This document shows positions 44,305-55,137 of a DNA stretch of 64,000 nt, one piece after another. The notes beneath the pieces are model-generated. The model was not told the origin of the DNA. It did no database searches and was given only the letters and a program-made list of their open reading frames with translations. Origin of the DNA: Fulvia fulva (Eukaryota > Ascomycota > Dothideomycetes > Mycosphaerellales > Mycosphaerellaceae); contig NC_063023.1 in NCBI RefSeq assembly GCF_020509005.1, positions 2,046,001 to 2,110,000 of the forward strand, read 5' to 3'. A program made the translations under genes and the position numbers. Numbering within the stretch: position 1 is the first letter of the stretch; each line of letters starts with the position of its first letter.

Positions 44305-45308
44305 TTTCGGGCCTTGGTCGAGGTTAGACTAGCTGTGGCACACAGACTGTTGTTTGGCGTATGTTCGGCGTTGGAACAATCGAGGCAGGTAGGATCTGCC
44401 GCAAGGGTAGATGACAAACGCAAGTCGGCATACAATGGGAGATCAGACTTTCCAAAAGCCAGTAGCCGCAATATGCTATGCTATGCAAAGGCAGGCCTTG
44501 ATGAATATATGACCCGAGCACCGTCGGCCATAGATCCTACTCTGTCATCGCCAAGCTGTATGCCGCTTGGGCTAGGGCACACAAAGGCTGGAGACGTGGC
44601 TCTTCAGCTGCTTATCGTGCCATGCCATCACATATCGGGCTCTTTCCTGTGCGTTGAGGCACGGCCTCTGGTGGTAAAGCTGGTATGGTGGGTTTGGATG
44701 AGAGTAATCGGTGGCTGGTATGCCTCCAACGATAAGTTGTGTACCGCTGCATGCCGCCATCCTCGTTGGGGTCATATCACTTGATCGCACGTCGCACGTT
44801 CCTGTACCGGCTCTTTCTCTGATCCAAGGGCTGTTCGACAAGCCAATGCAGCCGCCAGCTTATGAAAGCTGTTATCTTGAGGATCCGGTAGGAGTCGCGG
44901 TGTGCATGCATCATGCAACGACCAATGTGTGCAATGATCATTCGTAGCTTCCGAAACGCCGGGACACACAGCAGTGCATCGTGTAAGCTGCAGTATGGCC
45001 GAACAGGTCGAGGGCTGGGCTGGTCGGCGTCGACTTCGTGTTGCTCTGGCGATGCTTGGCAAAAGAGGAAGTCTCCGAAACTCCGACCCCACCCTTTCAT
45101 CGACCCGCATATGCAGCGCCATGGCATCATTGCGAGCTCTTGTGGTTGCATCCTACTGATGTGTAGAACACGACAGGACTGCAGTGCCGCAGCTCTCGGG
45201 TCCTGCTCGCCATCGAGACCGCTCCGTATGGTAGGTCTACCGCTCGATGCATCATCGGGCTGATGCCACGCTCGATCCCAAGTACCCGGCAGCTATAAGA
45301 TGCGAGCC
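44305..45308. promoter_or_regulatory. bidirectional promoter region of the polyketide locus
   Basis: About 1 kb separates the divergent start codons of the polyketide synthase and the O-methyltransferase, a layout typical of co-regulated metabolite genes. Open stretches of up to 124 codons occur on the minus strand but carry no family motif. I could not assign a pathway-regulator site, and no dedicated regulator gene adjoins. Confidence 0.45.
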
Positions 45309-46697
45309 ATGGCTGCAGAGGTAGCGGGCACACAGAATCTCAACTTTGTGTCCCGTTCAGACTCCTGGGGCAACGCCCGTGTGCTGTCCACGAGCTCCTC
45401 GACTCTCTGACCCACGAGGCCGACATTACCAGAAAATGGCTGGATGCTTCCCACCTCCCGTCACCGTCCTTGACAGTGAAATGGCCTGCAAACGTGCCAC
45501 CTCGAGTTGATGCTGCTCGTCAGAGTTTGTCCGAGACTGCGGAGATTCTGAGCCGCGTCGTCGCTGGACCCGATGGGCATCTTCATGATCTGGCATGGAG
45601 TGCAAGTATAGCGCAGGCCATTGACACGTCCACAACTAATCTGTGAGCAGGTTTTGAGTCTTTCGGCTATACGCTGGGTCATGCATCACCGCATCCCGGA
45701 GGCGGTCGATCTCAAGCACGGGACATCGTATGTCGACATTGCAAAGGCACGCAACGTAGACCAATCGTTCCTTGAGCGCATGATTCGCTTCTGCACGCAT
45801 GACTTGATCTTCCAGGAACTCGTCCCAGGACATGTCTCTCACACTGTGTCATCAGCAGCGCTGGTCACCGACACTGGCTTGAGAGCTCTGGTGTATTTGA
45901 ACGTGGAGGACACGGCTCGCGCCTGCACAAAGCTGATCGAAGCTCAAGAGAAATGGCCAAACAGTGAAGAGTCAACTCACAGTCCGTGGAATGTCGCATA
46001 CGACACTAATGTCCATGTGTTCGCAAGTCGATCTGGGCCCAACTACGAGGAATGGGCAAAGGCCTTCAGCGACATGATGGAGTACGACAACAAGCAGCCT
46101 CTGTATAACTTGAGACATGCTGTGGAAGCTTATGACTGGCATAATGTGGACGAAACGGTAGATATTGGTGGAGGGACTGGGGATCTTGGACTCGCATTGG
46201 CAAATGCTTACGACAATCTGCAAGTCTACGCTGCTGACCGAGAAGGAACAATCGCGACGGGAACGGCCTCGATCCCATCGATGCCGCGTCTCCACTTCGT
46301 GGCCTGCGACTTCTTTGCACCGCTCCCGAAAGCCATTGCCCACAAGAAAATCTATCTGCTCCGACGGATTCTGCACGATTGGTCAGACAAGTTCTCAGTC
46401 AAGATTATCCATAACCTATTGCCAGCTCTCAAGAGTGGAGCAAAGATGCTCGTCATGGACATGGTGCTACCAGAGCCTGGAGCACTGCCTGAGTCCCTGG
46501 ACCGCACGATTCGTGGCTCGGACTTGCTCATGAAGCATGTTCTTAACGGCAAAGAACGCAGCAAGAGCGAATGGCAGAGGCTTTTTACCAGTGTGGACAG
46601 GGACCTGGTGATCATATCCACAGCAAGGCCTGAAGGAAGTGCTATGAGCTTGATGGAGGTTGGATTGGAGAAGGGAGGTGTCACTGGGCTCAACTAG
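45309..46697 (+). CDS. SAM-dependent O-methyltransferase (fungal class II type)
   Basis: The firm parts are exon 45395-45601 and exon 45651-46697, joined in frame across a 49-bp intron with a GC donor (GCAAGT), a CTAAT branch site and CAG end. The product has an N-terminal dimerisation/winged-helix region ('LSLSAIRWVMHHRIPEAVD', 'TSYVDIAKARNVDQSFLERMIRF'), the SAM-binding 'DIGGGTGDLGLALA' and 'RRILHDWSD' with the catalytic His. It would methylate a phenolic hydroxyl, here most likely on the product of the divergent polyketide synthase. The start is uncertain: ATG 45309 with a weak intron 45321-45394 gives 'MAAELLDSL...' and about 421 residues. Without that intron the frame stops at 45410, so a broken 5' end is also possible. 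Confidence 0.8.
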
Positions 46698-47275
46698 AGT
46701 CTTCGTAGAACTACAAGTCAGCTATTTGTCCGCTGCAGCGCTGGTGTTGCGAGCTTCAACAGTCTGTGTAACCAAGTCGATTTATCAACCACATTCGGCC
46801 GCGAATGGCGCCTCCAAAGGACGGTCCACCTTGGGAAGTCATCGATGCCTATGCTCTTGAGGCTCACTACGCGCGCACATGTGATCGAAGCCATGACGGG
46901 GCATTATTCGTCACGTCATTTGGACCGTGCTCTACAAACGCAGAGACGCTAAGCTTGTGTCACTTTGTTGCTTAAGAAGACTTGAGTCGCGACTTTAACC
47001 TTCTCTTGCCACAGACAAGCAAACACACCACACAACAGTCCTCCAATCAACAGCACCACGGGTCTCATTAGTCGCAGTGACAAGTCACACTTGACTCACA
47101 CACTGCGCCTGTCAAGCTCAACAGGACTTGCGTGCGCCAGACGTTAACTCCAACATCGACGCAAAACAGCTTGCCATCAACCACGCACAGGTCAGACCCA
47201 CGGGACATCTCGACAGAACACCTACCATCCCACCTCTACATCGACTTTTCCACCACAGAAGCAGAACTCCAAGCC
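46698..47275. other. intergenic region
   Basis: These 578 bp hold the promoter of the 2EXR-like gene; nothing else is recognised. Confidence 0.4.
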
Positions 47276-48283
47276 ATGGCTCAACAGACCAGGCGCTCCG
47301 GTGACGGCAAGGTGTGCATCGTCGGCAAGATGGGGGTTACCGACTTCGGCACTGGCATACCGGGTATCGCAGAAGATCTCAGAGTCACTTCAGAATCCGA
47401 CTATCACTGGCGCACCTTCATCACACCTAAGCAGCCACATCCCCCTGGCTGGATGAGCCGCTCACAACGCCACAAGGCCAACAAGCGCCGTGATCGCAAG
47501 ATCGCCGCCGAAGCTGCCGCCGTTCAGAAGACCCAGCAGAACAGCACACGACCACTCCTGAGAATTCCCCCAGAGGTACGCCTCATCATCTACGAGTATG
47601 CCATGATCGACAACTGGACCAAGCGCCAGGATGCCATGGACACCATGCTCTCCTACTCTTCCGAAGGTGAGGACGCCCTGAAGATGCATGCGCGAGTTCT
47701 CAAGGAGAAGGAGGCATTCAGGAGGTTGAGTGCTGAGCCTCCTGCACTTCGAGTCTGTCGTCTGATTCGTTCGGAGGGCATGAAGACCTACTACCAGTTT
47801 CTCATCGCGCAGAAGAAGCGCCTCGCGGAGCGAGCGTCGGTGCTTTACAGTCGTGTGGCAAAGATTATGCTGACAGCCCCCGTGGGCGAGTGGCTTGATG
47901 ACGATGCGGAGTCGATGGCGATTGTGCTGGATCTTATTCCGGATGTGGAGAAGGAGATGAAGAAGTTGGAGCATTTTGGTCACGCTGTCGCCGACCAAGA
48001 CGACGATAAGGACGGCCAGACCGAGGGCGGCAAGGTGGACAGCATCAAAGGCGTTCAGGACGAGGGCAAGGACAAGCAGAAAGAAGCCGGCGAGCAAAAG
48101 AAGCTCGATGACTTCTTGGACACCCCCATGTTCGAGGTCACCATACCCGGTCGATACCACGCTGGTAAAGGAGAAGAGGATGAGGACGAGGAGGACGAGG
48201 ACGAGGCTTCTGGCGAAGACATGGCTGCACTGGATGAGGCGATGCTGCAGATGGCTGTGGATGCCTCCCTCGAAGTGCCATGA
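47276..48283 (+). CDS. 2EXR-like protein with acidic C-terminus, 335 aa
   Basis: The first ATG in a natural context is at 47276 (MAQQTRRSGDGK). A basic region (RSQRHKANKRRDRKIAAEAA) precedes the family core 'LLRIPPEVRLIIYEYAM', then 'PPALRVCRLIRSEGMKTYYQ'. The last 130 residues are highly charged, with a run of Asp/Glu (EEDEDEEDEDEASGED) and an alanine/leucine end that could form a helix. It resembles the smaller protein at 498-1037 in its core motif and overall plan. The motif is F-box-like, but the function is unknown. No intron is needed. Confidence 0.7.
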   Translation: MAQQTRRSGDGKVCIVGKMGVTDFGTGIPGIAEDLRVTSESDYHWRTFITPKQPHPPGWMSRSQRHKANKRRDRKIAAEAAAVQKTQQNSTRPLLRIPPEVRLIIYEYAMIDNWTKRQDAMDTMLSYSSEGEDALKMHARVLKEKEAFRRLSAEPPALRVCRLIRSEGMKTYYQFLIAQKKRLAERASVLYSRVAKIMLTAPVGEWLDDDAESMAIVLDLIPDVEKEMKKLEHFGHAVADQDDDKDGQTEGGKVDSIKGVQDEGKDKQKEAGEQKKLDDFLDTPMFEVTIPGRYHAGKGEEDEDEEDEDEASGEDMAALDEAMLQMAVDASLEVP

Positions 48284-48967
48284 AGCCATTAGACTGGCAC
48301 GGTAGATGTCGGGGGCTTCAGACTGCTTGAGATGCGCGCTCCTGGGACGCCGCGTTGCATGTCACGGTTCGAGAGGACGCAGGGCAGGTAGCTAGCCAAG
48401 TCAGTCAGATTTTGAGTCAGCCTGGAGTCTCGTAGCTTGCAGGCTAGATACAAAAACTTTGTTTCACATGAAGACACGTCTGAGAAAAGGTCCATATGAA
48501 TGACTTCCGGGAACACAATGCTGTGTGAAGTGTAGACGAATACAGGCCTCAGCGCAGGGTGTGATACCATGGTCGATTGTCCGAGTTTGGGCAGCAAACA
48601 ACTGAAGAAGCTGCGGCATCTCCGCCATCTTGTGACTCCTCGGCGTTCTGGGGCGGCATCGATGCCTCAAGAGGGAAAGTGAATGCAGAAGTGGTAAGAA
48701 ATAGTCGACCCATGATAAGCCAAGACGCTACGGTCTGCATTGGCCAGTCACATGCGTCTGTACTGAACCCTCTTTTTGCCCTCCGTCATCGCTCAAGGAT
48801 GCATCCCACTTTCTCGGCGACGAACAGTCAGCACAACTTCTCCAGCGCGACAACTTCTACTTATCCATCTACGCAAAAACCACTCACAACTGTGTACTTT
48901 GCTTCACATAACAATCAATTCCAGGAAGCAAACAATCAACCTCACAACCACAGGCATTTCGCCCACC
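48284..48967. other. intergenic region
   Basis: These 684 bp lie upstream of Dre2. An open frame runs upstream of the Dre2 ATG without a better start. The last 200 bp are A/C-rich, as in fungal 5' leaders. Confidence 0.4.
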
Positions 48968-50094
48968 ATGGCCCCCGCCGTCGTCATCGACAACACGCCC
49001 GACTTCGACAGCATGGACTTTGAAGCGCCCGCCGTCAAACCACACGCGACTCCCCGAACGCTCCTCCTCGCACCACCCTCCGTCGCATCCCACCCCGACA
49101 CTCTCACCAACGTCGCAGCAGCCTACGACCGCAATGCCACAGACATCCAGATGCTCGATCGCCTCGCCGCTGGCTTGGTTGCTCTGCCTGCCGCTACCTA
49201 CGATGTCATCCTGATCCTCACTGATGTCGATCGCACGATGCAAGAGAGCGAGAGGTTGCTAAAACGGGATGTCATGGGGAGGATAGTGCAGGCGCTGAAG
49301 ACTGGTGGAAGATTGCAGAGTCAAGGGGGTGCGTTTGCGGGGTCGCAGATGACGGAGGCGATTTTGGCGGGGTTGGAGAAGGAGGGTGATAGTATGGTCA
49401 AGGCAGATAGGAGTGCAGCGCCGCAGACCGTGAAGTTGAATTTCGGAAAGAAGAAGAAGGCGAATGCGGCAGCTGTGTCGGGGAACGAGGTCGAGGCTGT
49501 GAATACGAGTAAGAGGAAGTCACAGGATATCTCGACTGGGAGTGGGGTGCTTGCGCAGAGTGGCACGAATGGTGTTGTGCAAGTCACACCAGCTGGCGTG
49601 GGCTTTGTAAACAGCATGGACGACTTGGACGTTGGATATGATGACGATGATGATGAGTTCCCGGATGATGAGGCATTGGCGAGTGCGGAGAGGATCGATC
49701 CGGATACCTTGTTGACGGAGCAAGACAGGCAGAGACCGCTTGTGATCCGTAAGTATGATTACCCACACCTCATGGACTATGCTAATATCCACCAGCCGAA
49801 GCATGCAAGCCTAACACGAAGAGGCGGCGCGCCTGCAAAGACTGCACTTGCGGACTGGCGCAGCGTATCGAAGCTGAGGACAAGGCTAAGCGCCAGGAGG
49901 CAGATGCCAACCTGGCAAAGCTGACTTCCAATGATCTGACCGAGGTCGACTTTACCGTGCAAGGCAAAGTTGGCTCGTGTGGCAACTGTGCTTTGGGTGA
50001 TGCGTTCCGGTGCGATGGCTGCCCATATATCGGACTTCCTGCTTTCAAACCTGGCGAGGAGGTCAGGCTGTTGAACAACGATGTGCAGCTCTGA
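48968..50094 (+). CDS. DRE2: Dre2/anamorsin, cytosolic Fe-S cluster assembly factor
   Basis: Two exons (48968-49748 and 49796-50094) flank a 47-bp intron (GTAAGT donor, GCTAAT branch, CAG acceptor) and give 359 residues. The N-terminal half is the degenerate methyltransferase-like domain and the middle is an acidic linker. The C-terminal exon carries both cluster motifs: '[19 protein letters not shown]' (motif for a 2Fe-2S cluster) and '[15 protein letters not shown]' (CX2CX7CX2C). With the diflavin reductase Tah18, Dre2 supplies electrons to the cytosolic iron-sulfur assembly pathway, an essential step. The ATG at 48968 ([13 protein letters not shown]) follows a good CACC context. Confidence 0.94.
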
Positions 50095-50388
50095 ACTCTG
50101 GAACTGGTGGACTGTTCATGATATTTGAGCGTTATGTTGTACACGGTGGTCTGATATGGCGATGAGAACGGCGTTGACAAGAGGCATTGAGAAGATTTGC
50201 ATATGGGAGACTGTAGAGAACCTGAGACATGCATAACAGACTGGTCACTGCAAAGAAATGGCGTTTGCCCCCAATGTGCCAGTGAGATTGGACCGAAGGA
50301 CGAGAGTGATCACACGCCTTCACTGATCCTTGCTGATAGACGGCTGGCGCCGAGTCTAGCGCCGGGAGCTTGTCCCGCCGTTTGGAGG

Positions 50389-50805
50389 CATATGGCTTAC
50401 CTCTTCACTGATCGACCTACGACAAACAACACATCTCTCACCTTGAGCACCACCGCACGTTCACGGCAATATTGCAAGCTTTGTACCACGTGGTGAAGAC
50501 ATCAACAACATCTTCAACTGCCGCTGTTGAAGTCACAATGCTTTATTCGATGGCTTGAAGTACGACGCACGCTTCACTGATGGTTGCCTTGTGCTCCAGC
50601 GTCTGAAGTCACATAGCTTACCTCTCCGCGAGCAGTCACTTGCCACAAACAATACGCCAACCACCGGCGAGCACGGCGCACCACCACACGCTCGAAGCAC
50701 GGCATCGACATCACGACATTTACAGCACGGTAAAGAGACCACCAGCACCTTCAACTACGGTTCAAGTTCAAGACACAGCAGTATAGTCGATGGCTTGAAC
50801 GACGA
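50389..50805. repeat. diverged tandem duplication, about 220 bp per unit
   Basis: The segment from about 50389 (catatggcttacctct) to 50560 (tcgatggcttgaag) is repeated from about 50610 (cacatagcttacctct) to 50800 (tcgatggcttgaac), with small insertions. Both ends and some inner words (acaaacaa, cacg, ttcaac) line up. It lies in the 865-bp gap between Dre2 and the next gene, which otherwise shows nothing. Confidence 0.5.
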
Positions 50806-50959
50806 CAATATCTAGGCGCCCTCGCCTCAACGAGCTCTCGACATCTTACTACACTGCTTAAATTTCGGCAATCATATACCACAGGCTCACCTGGCCTTCA
50901 ACCAACATTCCACATAGCAAGACCAAATACACCTCAGAAGCGCAAGAGATCCAATCAAC

Positions 50960-51751
50960 ATGGACTTGAACCGCGTCCGTACCAGCTCTGCCAGCACCGG
51001 TGACGGCAGAGAGCGAGCGATGTCCGTCTTCTCCGAGGGCTATCAGACCGCCACCACAGCCCCAACCTCACCTGCGACCTCTCTCCCGAGCGCCTACAAG
51101 AGCGGCGAGGATGACGACGATGAGATTCTCGAGATCGACAAGGAGACTTTCGAACGTAATATTGAACATACGAGAAAAGACTCCTGCCAGTTCGAACAGC
51201 CCATCGCCATCAACGACTCCGGCATTAAAATAATCAACGGCAGCACCTTCGGCGGTACCGATCCCCTCCACTCTCACATTCGCCTTCATAACATGGAACC
51301 GCGCTGGTGGATTGAAGAGCGTCAGCGCTCCTCTCAAATCGATCGCTACAACTCCCGCCCTCCAACGACCAAGCGAAAGCGCTCAGCCGAAGGCGCTGGT
51401 CTCAACAAAGCCGTCACCTCCGCCTACCTCGACCCCACCTGGTACGACACTCTCTCCTACAGCCGCCAAGACGCGTTCACCTCCGGCTTGGACATGGATA
51501 GCGAGCCTGAGGAGACGAGCGAGGAATTCTGGGAGAAGGTGACGGGGGCGTGGAGGTTGAGTATGAGGTATGAGAGTGTGGAGGAGCGGAGGGAGGCGTT
51601 TGAGGTGGAGTTTGATGGTTATGGGGACTTGGGTGAGGGCGAGACGACGGAGATGCTGGTGGGTGGGAAGGAGGAGAGGGGGGAGTTTAGGCAGGAGTGG
51701 TTTAGGGATGAGTTGGAGGTTGGGGTGGGAGAGGTGGGGGAGAGTTGGTGA
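50960..51751 (+). CDS. hypothetical protein, 263 aa
   Basis: This single-exon gene with an ATG at 50960 (MDLNRVRTSSASTGDG) has a Ser/Thr-rich N-terminus, then an acidic patch and 'EILEIDKETFERNIEHTRKD', a Trp-containing block ('NMEPRWWIEERQRSSQIDRY'), a basic patch (TTKRKRSAEG) that could be a nuclear signal, and a Glu/Gly-rich end. I do not recognise a family. Natural amino acid use and a clean start with an A-rich leader support a gene. No signal peptide or membrane helix is present. Confidence 0.6.
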   Translation: MDLNRVRTSSASTGDGRERAMSVFSEGYQTATTAPTSPATSLPSAYKSGEDDDDEILEIDKETFERNIEHTRKDSCQFEQPIAINDSGIKIINGSTFGGTDPLHSHIRLHNMEPRWWIEERQRSSQIDRYNSRPPTTKRKRSAEGAGLNKAVTSAYLDPTWYDTLSYSRQDAFTSGLDMDSEPEETSEEFWEKVTGAWRLSMRYESVEERREAFEVEFDGYGDLGEGETTEMLVGGKEERGEFRQEWFRDELEVGVGEVGESW

Positions 51752-52103
51752 GGTGGAGACGCTGTGCTGGCGCTGAGCATAGCGAGGCGTTGTAGGACGT
51801 TACGCCAGATATGCTATGGCCAAAGTGCCAAGCTAGGGCATTCAGAGTTCAGTGCTGCATGAAGACTGCGCTAGGCGCTTCAAAGCTGCCTGTTCCCTGT
51901 CTTCCCGAACTTTACTCTCTGATCATGGATGATGCTACTCCGAACGATTGACTCGCGTTGCTCACCGACACGACTTCAAGAAACCCTTCGTACCGGATAT
52001 AGCGCAGATTGGTCTTTCTATATTGACGAACAGATTGGCGAAGACCTAGGTCGCCCGCCTGTACCGTTGAGACCCACAAATCTTACCTTCGACATCAATC
52101 GCC
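51752..52103. other. intergenic region
   Basis: These 352 bp lie upstream of the GH105 gene. No distinct element is seen. Confidence 0.35.
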
Positions 52104-53348
52104 ATGTACACCGTCCCCACCATCACCATTGTCGCCACCCTGCTCAACCACATCGCCCTTGCCACCTCACCTCGCTGCGATGTAGACATCGGCTTCGATC
52201 CTCTCCTCGTCGCCTCTCAGGCCCAGAAGCTCTCAACCCACAGCTGGGAATACGGAACCCTCTCCCAAGCCCTCCTAGAGCTTTACAGCCCAGATCTTAC
52301 AGCCTACTCTCACTATGCCTTTCCCCACGGTATAATCCCCAAAGTACCATACCAAGATGTCCCAAGCCTTGACTATGCAGCACAACACATCCGCCTCAAC
52401 ACCTCCACCCTCATCGATGGCGACGGCGCAACAGGCGACCCGGCTTCTCTCGGCGTCTCAGCCCTACTCATTGGCCAGACGGACCCTCGATACCTCGTCG
52501 CAACGCAGCGGCAATATGATTCTCTACTGGCAGCGCCGCGGTGGTCGAACGGTGCCATCTCGCATCGTGAGGAAAGTGTAGAGCTCTGGACCGACTTCAT
52601 CGCTATGGCACCACCATTCATGGCGTACTATGCTGCACAACAGCAGAACCTGGAGATTATGAGAGAAGTCGTAGAGCAAATCGCTCTCTACCGCTCCGTT
52701 CTGCAAGTCCAGGCGGGCGACATGAAGGGCGCGTGGCGCCATATCATGACCCAGTCGCCGCGAGGAGAACGAGAAGATCTGGGAGTATGGAGTACAGGCA
52801 ATGCATGGGTTCTTCTGGGAATGGTGAGGGTTCTGGCTACGATTGTGTACTGGGGTTCTACGAAGGGGGAAGTAGTGATGCAGAAGAGGTTGATGAGTTG
52901 GATTGGGGAGATCCTTGCTATAGCTGTGCAGAGGGCACCGAGGGATGGGAGGGGACTTTTGAGGAATTATTGGGATGATAGCACGTGGTTTGGGGAGATT
53001 AGTGGGAGTGCGGGAATTACGGCGGCGATTTACAGGGTTGCCATGTTGGAGGGTGAGATGGGATGGCAGAGGGAGAAGGTGGTGAGTAAAGTAGTGACGA
53101 TGTTTTCGACGGTCTGATGCTGACTTCGATAGGCGACGCCAGATATGCTCAAATGGGCTGACGAGACTCGAGCTGCTGTCGCTGCGTGTGTTGATGAGAA
53201 TGCCATTGCGAGTCCAGCTGTGAATCCATTGGGATGGGGAGATCGTGAGCCGTATACCAAGGGAAGTCCTGAAGGCCAGAGCTTTGTAGTGATGATGTAT
53301 GCTGCTTGGCGGGATTGTTGTGAATCTGGTGTATGCCGTGTTAAGTAG
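52104..53348 (+). CDS. secreted GH105 glycosidase (unsaturated rhamnogalacturonyl hydrolase type)
   Basis: Two exons (52104-53081 and 53133-53348) flank a 51-bp intron (GTGAGT/ATAG) and give 397 residues, the normal length for the family. A signal peptide (MYTVPTITIVATLLNHIALA) starts it. Family blocks are 'ESVELWTDFIAMAPPFMAYYA', which contains the conserved catalytic-region Asp, 'LGVWSTGNAWVLLGMVRVLATI' and the end 'SPEGQSFVVMMYAAWRDC'. GH105 enzymes are six-hairpin hydrolases that release unsaturated galacturonic acid from rhamnogalacturonan or related oligosaccharides after lyase action. This suggests the fungus breaks down plant wall pectin. The intron is needed to reach the C-terminal block; without it the frame ends at 53117. 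Confidence 0.88.
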
Positions 53349-53577
53349 CTGAATGGTCGACTTTACGTCAAGCATTCACTTTGCCAGCAATTTGCATTCA
53401 CTCATGCGCCAGCATGTTTGCTGCAAGTCGCAATGAATCCGAATGCTGCTCTAGATGCCCGTCTCGCCTTGACTCGCAATCGCTCGACGAGGTCTGCCAC
53501 TCATACGTTCATCGTACGTTCAGTCGATGGTTCATTCGGATTGTATGTCTGCATGAGCACCATACCAAGCACAAGCT

Positions 53578-54131
53578 ATGGAGATCGACCTTGACGACCT
53601 CTGTAGTCGAGCACAGGCGCTACTCGAGCGCCTCGAGTCCAGCGAAGAAGATCATCCGACACAATGTGCGTAGCATGCCGCTCCAAGAGACCGATGAGAT
53701 GCTGACCTGAAGTAGTCGATGTGCACACGAGCAACGCGGGTACATCCGACGCATACTCTGTGTCATTCGAAGACAAGATGCAGCGCGACACTGAGCTCGC
53801 GGAAATGCTGTCCGACGAGTATGACTGTCGTCTGTCCATAAGCGAAGCGCCTCCAAGGTACAGCCAGGTAGTCGTCGAGTCTTTCGTGCCGCTGCCGTCA
53901 CCCGAGGAAGCAAGGCATCCAAAAGAGGCTTGGGATGCAGATCGCATCGCTGAGTATCAGGGCATCTCGCAAGGTTATACCGCTACTGATACGAGGATAC
54001 CGGAGTATGCAGGAGACTCGAGTAGCCACCCGAGAGCGGCAGGTGGTCGTAAGAGGAAGCCGATCCGTGCCCAGAAGCACGAGAAAGCGCTTCGGTGGCT
54101 GGCTTCTCGCAGGCGTCTAGGTAGTCGGTAG
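53578..54131 (+). CDS. hypothetical two-exon protein, 167 aa
   Basis: Exon 53578-53665 (MEIDLDDLCSRAQALLERLE...) and exon 53716-54131 join across a 50-bp intron with a GTGCGT donor, CTGAC branch-like site and TAG acceptor. An alternative acceptor three bases upstream keeps the frame. The product starts with an acidic, leucine-rich helix, has a Ser/Pro-rich middle and ends with a strongly basic tail (GGRKRKPIRAQKHEKALRWL) that could be a nuclear or nucleic-acid-binding region. I recognise no family. Confidence 0.45.
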
Positions 54132-54185
54132 CGTTCCAGATGAACTTATCGCATCCTCGCCCGTAGACCCATGACAGCTGGCATC

Positions 54186-54959
54186 TCACCTGTTCGGCAA
54201 TATGCCCCAATCCTTAGGATACCTAAACACCATCACATGTCTGCAGCTACCCCATACTTCCCCAATCCTCTCCTCGATCTGGGTCTTCGCCGCCCTTGCC
54301 CCAGATACCGAGGCCAGTTTATACCACCCTGGACCTGTATGTGAGCATCTAATACACACTACGTCGAGCCTCCGAAACTCCTCAAAAGGATCTCCGCCCA
54401 GTGGTTGACTCTCCTTTAGGCTCAATTCCTTGATACTCATCAGTCTCGACGGCGGACTTGTATCAATCCATTCCAGCTCCAGTAGAACTCTTCGAATACC
54501 CGCTTTATGCAGCACAGTGAACCGTGCTTTGCAAGCCTGTAAATGGGCGACGCCGTCGAAGCGGAAGGTATTCTTGCTGTAATAACAGTTGAAGCCAGCG
54601 AAGTAGAAAGCTTTGCAGACCAGGAGCACTCTGAGGAGTGGTGACTTGCGCATTGCTGGGCGTCGCTTGCCTTTCCTGCGATTCGGGCCAGGAGAGTCGC
54701 TGCGGAGATCTCCGAGCTCTTTGGCCCAGCGGCGTTCTTGGGGTTCGCGGAGGGTGATGGGGCTGGGGTTGATGAGGACGTAGGAGATTATGTGCTCCAG
54801 GAGTTCTTCTGGGAGGTCTTGGATGCTAGTACTATCACTTGCTGTCGACTTGGTATCCTGCATATTGGGGGTTGCTTTGGACGGCTCGGTCGCCGCCACT
54901 GATGTGGACACGACGACTTGCGGCGAGGTGTTGCGTCTTGAGTCCGACATGGTCGGCAT
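54186..54959 (-). CDS. F-box protein, 257 aa
   Basis: This single-exon gene starts at the ATG at 54959. After a Ser/Thr-rich N-terminus comes an F-box-like segment 'IQDLPEELLEHIISYVLI' at about residues 46-63, later 'SPLLRVLLVCKAFYFAGFNCYYSKNTFRF', the pattern seen in many Dothideomycete F-box proteins in which a basic insert (NRRKGKRRPAMRK) splits the motif. The end contains a Cys-containing block (VCIRCSHTGPGWYKL). It is presumed to be a substrate adaptor of an SCF ligase; the substrate is unknown. It is convergent with the two-exon gene at 53578-54131, only 54 bp away. Confidence 0.7.
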   Translation of the reverse strand: MPTMSDSRRNTSPQVVVSTSVAATEPSKATPNMQDTKSTASDSTSIQDLPEELLEHIISYVLINPSPITLREPQERRWAKELGDLRSDSPGPNRRKGKRRPAMRKSPLLRVLLVCKAFYFAGFNCYYSKNTFRFDGVAHLQACKARFTVLHKAGIRRVLLELEWIDTSPPSRLMSIKELSLKESQPLGGDPFEEFRRLDVVCIRCSHTGPGWYKLASVSGARAAKTQIEERIGEVWGSCRHVMVFRYPKDWGILPNR

Positions 54960-55137
54960 TGAACATGGCTTTCACATGTCCGATGAGATGGGATATGATA
55001 TTTGAATATTAGTGTTGATGACAAGCTGAAGTTGGCAGATGCAGGGTGAATGTGGCTGCAAGCTGCACGTGACTGGAACAAGACATTGCATATCTCTACC
55101 AAGCAACAACATCAAGTACAACAATGAATATATCCGC

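Noticed and set aside
44777..45151. 124-codon minus-strand frame in the PKS/O-methyltransferase promoter
   Set aside because: No family resemblance, competing frames on the other strand, and a position inside a divergent promoter.
46698..47275. GTG-initiated extension of the 2EXR-like gene back to 47132
   Set aside because: Eukaryotic genes start with ATG; the first in-frame ATG with a good context is at 47276.
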